Assembly (NCBI GenBank): GCA_963920665.1
Contig: OY987272.1
Coordinates: 16,373,001-16,437,000 of the forward strand
Length of the DNA: 64,000 nt
From: Straminergon stramineum
Taxonomy: Eukaryota > Streptophyta > Bryopsida > Hypnales > Calliergonaceae
Direction: 5' to 3'
Made by a program: the position numbers and the translations under genes. Below are positions 60,365-64,000 of the stretch, piece after piece. Under the pieces are notes generated by a model that did no database searches, was not told the origin of the DNA, and saw nothing but the letters and a program-made list of their open reading frames with translations. Numbering within the stretch: the first letter of the stretch is position 1; every line of letters starts with the position of its first letter.

Positions 60365-60536
60365 AGGATAGATTGGTGACCATGGAAATCATCCCTTTTG
60401 GAACTGTGTGACATCATCTACTTTAAAAAAAAATACTCATTCATTTGAGAGTCAAACTATTGTAGAAGATCTCCCCTTTCCTCCCCTAATTCTGAAGATA
60501 AATAGTTGCACTATTGTCCTATACAAGATAATTCCT
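60365..60536 (-). repeat. Dispersed repeat family A, copy 4 (split)
   Basis: It contains gattggtgaccatgg, aatcatcccttttggaac, tcatttgagagtcaaact and gttgcactattgtcctata, the family core on the minus strand. The family sequence is cut at 60536 by the CACTA element and resumes at 61761 (ccttgtcattaattagacaa). Confidence 0.7.
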
Positions 60537-61760
60537 CACTACAAGGGAAATTATGTTCTATTTGACAAAAAATTGACAAAAGTTTGTCAATTGCTTTGTC
60601 AGTGGGAACCTCTAGATTCGATCAATAATATGACAAAATTCTACCAACTATTTTGTCATTTTGCTACAATTTTTGTCAACTTCTATTCCATAATACCCTT
60701 CTTTGTTAGTTGTCTCATTGCCATGCTAGCATAATGGCCTAATCCATGGTTACAAGTGTCTTTATTCTTTGTAAGAAACAAAATATTCAAAATTGAAATT
60801 GCTTTAAATTTAAACCTCCATATATTAAGTAAAAATGCAAATACTGATGTCAATTGTTGTCTTGACATTGCACTTCATAAACCACTTCTGTTATGTGAAT
60901 TTGGTAAGAGAAGAGAGTTCTCTATATACACATGGGATGGTAAGAGGTAGAACAACTCATATGGGATATGTCATCTAGAAGTTGCAAGAGCTCAACCACT
61001 CATAGATAAGTTTGAAATAGGATTTGTATTAAAACTAGAATTTCAAATCTCATTTAGGCATAGGAAAATAATTTTTTTTTAAAAATTTCAATTAAAATTT
61101 TTTTGGGAAATCAATTAAAGTTTCATGTTCAAAAATCCATTTGATATTTTGATCTTCCAATCAAAAGTTATGGACAAATTTCAAAAGAACGGTGGAAGGG
61201 AATTATTTTTGACCTTTTCAAACATCCTCTCTGAAATTTGTCCATAACTTTTGATTGGAAGATCAAAATATCAAATGGATTTTTGAACATGAAACTTTAA
61301 TTGATTTAGGAACATTTTTTAGTTCAAAGTTTTTAAAAAAAAGTTATTTTACTATACCTAAATGAGGTCTGAAATTTTAGTTTTAATACAATTCTTATTC
61401 CAAACTTAACTATGAGCAGTTGAACTTTGCAACCTCTAAATGACATATCTCACAAGGATTGTTCTACCTCCTACCACTCCATCTATATACAAAGAGTTTA
61501 ATTTATACATACAACTCAAGCTAAGATATCTATGATAATAAATGAAAAGGTGAATGTATAAAGAATCTAATGAAATCTTTGTATTTTTGACAAATAGGGA
61601 GAAGAGAATCAAACATCAACTATAAATTTGACAACAACTTGACAAAAAATTGACAAGTTCTCACAAATTGACAAGATGAGATAGTAATAATATGACTATT
61701 GTCATTTCGAACAATTCTCTGTCAAAAACTTGTCATCTTGGACTGCATTTCCTTGTAGTG
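60537..61760. mobile_element. CACTA-type non-autonomous element, 1224 bp, nested in family A
   Basis: The ends CACTACAAGGGAAAT and ATTTCCTTGTAGTG are inverted copies (one base difference in register), flanked by CCT at 60534-60536 and 61761-61763. Subterminal zones are dense in TTGACAA/TTGTCAA motifs (for example ttgacaaaaaattgacaaaa on the left and ttgacaaaaaattgacaagt on the right). No transposase frame. The host repeat continues across the insertion once the element and one CCT are removed. Confidence 0.85.
60916..61498. repeat. Long foldback (hairpin) inside the CACTA element
   Basis: The left arm (about 60916-61182) and right arm (about 61232-61498) are inverted copies with only scattered mismatches, for example ccaatcaaaagttatggaca against tgtccataacttttgattgg. 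The loop is about 50 bp. Confidence 0.85.
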
Positions 61761-62259
61761 CCTTGTCATTAATTAGACAAAAAAAATTCACTGCATTATT
61801 TATAGGCTGAACAATTGAACATATCTAGAACACATGTATGTTGTGTGAAAAATTTCCCCATGTACAGAAATAGATTGGATGAGGATTTCATATTTTTCCA
61901 CAATTTTCTTTCTCAAAACAAAATTACTATGAATTTTCTAAGTGAAGATTTTGTTCATCCTATATTGATCATATAGGTCATCCTATTTCTGACTAAGGGT
62001 TGGTTGCAAAATTGAGAGACTTGTAGCCCAATCAGCATAATGCACCATTCTTACTCATCTCGTCCTTCCATGGAAATAGACCTCCCTACATTGCCAAAAT
62101 GGGGTGTGATCAGAAATGGGTTGGCTGCCATACTTCCACATTCCAGATCAGATTCCTACCAAACTTGCAACCTTAGGCTACACGTGCTCTTTTCCGTGCG
62201 TATTCCGACACTCCAAAAGGGTACAAAGTGTGGGATTGGATTGAGCAACGCGTCCTGAT
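61761..62259. other. Remainder of family A, then spacer
   Basis: About 40 bp of family A, followed by spacer. The ORF at 62040-62258 has no recognised domain. Confidence 0.35.
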
Positions 62260-64000
62260 CATGGTGTCAGTAGCGACCCCCACCGCGTCTCCGTGATGAC
62301 GACTCCGTCACTCCAGCTGAATGAGCTAAACCTGCAGCTGTCGGCTCACTGGCAACGCTGCATAAGTCCCCGGCCTCTTCAATATAACTTATGGCCTCCA
62401 TACCAGCTTACAGTATGACCCACAGCACCAGCTCCATCACGCACTTTCCGCTGCAACTTTACTTGAAGCAATTCAAGACTCATTCTTCACTCATGCCAGT
62501 CGCAATTATACTGACGACTGCAATTCAAGGCGACTGTGTCTTAGCGAACTACCAACTTCTGCAGCTAGCTCAGTACATATTCCTTCAACCGCTACTGTTC
62601 GGGCACCAGTAAGTGCCAAGTTCAATTCAAGTGAGGTAATTCAAATTCTCGCTTGCAAGCGTCGGATCTGTGGTGCAAGCATTCATTCTGAACGTCAGCG
62701 GAGAAAATACAGGCGATATTCAAGCTCATTTGGAGCTGCATTCCGGAGTAGCAAGCAAGCACAGCGAAGGAAGTGACGCTTACATTTTCAGAGCTCAATT
62801 TCGGTGTCGAAGTGATTGAATCGATTGCAGCCAGAGACTTCAAGCTTCAGTTGGAGTGCGTACGAGCGGCAGAGTTCCCTTGAAACCTCTTGCCTTGCGA
62901 GCGAGGGGGACTTCAACAAGATGGGTCCGCCATGGAGCGTCGCGGCAATGGCGATGGCCGCGCTTCTGTTTCTGTCCATGGGCGTGCAAACCGATGCGCA
63001 AGGACCTCTCGCGGCCGGATTCACTCCGTGGACCAAGAACGTGCGCTTCGCTCCCAACGGCCGCAGCCTGGACCTCGTCCTGGACCCCCTCTCCGCGGCC
63101 GGAGTGGGCTCCAAGAGCAGTTACCTCTTCGGCGGGTTCGGCGCGTGGATCAAGCTCCCTCCCCGCGACTCCTCCGGCACGGTCACCACCTTCTACATGT
63201 CCTCTCCCGCCCCGAACCATAGCGAGTTCGACTTCGAGTTTCTCGGCAACCGCACTGACGAGCCTTTCCTTCTCCACACCAACATCTTCGTGAACGGCGT
63301 GGGCGGACGCGAGCAGCAAATTTACTTGGGATTCGACCCGTCCAAGGCCTTTCACTACTACAGCTTCCAGTGGAGCAAAGACGTGGTCGTGTTCTACGTG
63401 GACAACACCCCGATTCGGATGTTCCGAAACCTGCCCGGCGTGGCGTATCCGAACAGCAAGCCCATGGGCCTGTTTCTGAGTATTTGGGATGGGAGCAGCT
63501 GGGCCACGCAAGGAGGACGCGTGAAGATTGACTGGAATGCCGCGCCGTTCGTGGCGACGTACCAGAATTTTCGCGTGAATGGTTGTGAAGTGAAGGCCAA
63601 TGATCGGAATGGCGTGAGGTGGTGTCAGCAGAGTCGCCGAGCCGCGGGTGGCGCTTTCGGGATGGGTCGTGTTCAACAGATGCGAGCTGTGAGGGCGAAT
63701 CAGTTGGTTTACAACTACTGCGATGATCGGCGTCGTTACCCGATTGCGCCTCTCGAATGCGCGCACAATATTTTGTAAACTTGTTGACTGACCTAGAATC
63801 AGCTGACAGAAGTGGGATAGTAGAAATCCTAAGTGTAAATAACAACTGAGGTAGTAGCTGATGTTTGTCGAAGGATAGGAGGTAGTTAGATATGCTGAGA
63901 GATTGTGGCCGTCGATTACAGCGGCATGACTATGATTGAATCTTCCATTTGTACCCCTGTAGCAGACCGAATTAGGCCTGTTCGGATTGCGTGAGATTAG
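62260..64000 (+). repeat. Segmental duplication, right copy (runs to window end)
   Basis: Matches 50972-52695 with few substitutions, two 14-bp insertions upstream of the gene, and small deletions downstream of the stop. Same orientation, about 11.3 kb apart. Confidence 0.9.
62921..63778 (+). CDS. XTH: Xyloglucan endotransglucosylase/hydrolase, copy 2 (GH16)
   Basis: Second intact intronless 285-residue XTH, starting at the ATG equivalent to copy 1. Only four residues differ from copy 1: T9A in the signal peptide, N101S immediately before nucleophile E102, a Ser-to-Gly in the C-terminal domain (AASGAF to AAGGAF), and a Thr-to-Ile near the end (RYPTAP to RYPIAP). Catalytic E102, D104 and E106, the N110 glycosylation site and all C-terminal cysteines are kept. 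Upstream sequence is shared for about 660 bp, so both copies probably started with the same promoter. Both look functional. Confidence 0.93.
   Translation: MGPPWSVAAMAMAALLFLSMGVQTDAQGPLAAGFTPWTKNVRFAPNGRSLDLVLDPLSAAGVGSKSSYLFGGFGAWIKLPPRDSSGTVTTFYMSSPAPNHSEFDFEFLGNRTDEPFLLHTNIFVNGVGGREQQIYLGFDPSKAFHYYSFQWSKDVVVFYVDNTPIRMFRNLPGVAYPNSKPMGLFLSIWDGSSWATQGGRVKIDWNAAPFVATYQNFRVNGCEVKANDRNGVRWCQQSRRAAGGAFGMGRVQQMRAVRANQLVYNYCDDRRRYPIAPLECAHNIL

Overview
The window looks like nuclear DNA of a land plant. It has spliceosomal genes with GT..AG introns, a plant-type xyloglucan endotransglucosylase/hydrolase (XTH) pair, telo-box motifs (AAACCCTAA) next to housekeeping genes, an F-box gene, and long AT-rich spacers filled with plant transposon classes (CACTA, PIF/Harbinger, Stowaway, Ty1/copia, LTR pairs). 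The short introns, GC-rich intronless XTH and RPS16 genes and the kinase pseudogene type hint at a non-flowering plant (bryophyte or lycophyte), but this is a weak inference. Layout: 75-386 holds the last exon of a VPS13/VPS62-like gene entering from the left. 1607-2950 (-) is an F-box protein gene with an acidic tail. 4125-6610 is a composite of related inverted-repeat elements. 6891-7325 (+) is the 40S ribosomal protein S16 (uS9) gene. 7.3-22 kb is repeat-rich spacer with a PIF/Harbinger-like element, CACTA foldbacks, a Stowaway-like MITE, a degenerate tandem array and two dispersed families. 22445-24369 (-) is a four-exon ELL-associated factor (EAF) gene. 28093-29146 is an element with telomere-like inverted ends. 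29565-32860 (+) is a seven-exon queuosine-salvage glycosidase gene (QNG1/DUF2419). 33.7-38 kb has three more CACTA elements. 39.1-43.6 kb holds exon-like ORFs of an unrecognised, decaying gene, followed by a diverged LTR pair (44.0-48.1 kb). 50972-52695 and 62260-64000 are two near-identical copies of a block carrying an intact intronless XTH gene; between them lie a SEC-C-type small protein gene of unresolved structure, a dead protein kinase, a broken copia integrase and a 1.2 kb CACTA element inserted in an older repeat. The genes form no operon or joint pathway. They are independent: translation (RPS16), Pol II elongation (EAF), queuosine/tRNA-modification salvage (QNG1), ubiquitin-ligase targeting (F-box) and cell-wall remodelling (XTH). 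I did not find a convincing new multi-gene system. The most unusual material is in the mobile elements, the decayed unknown gene at 39-43 kb, and the SEC-C gene whose exon phases do not join. Exon joins were made by hand from splice signals, frame continuity and remembered family patterns.
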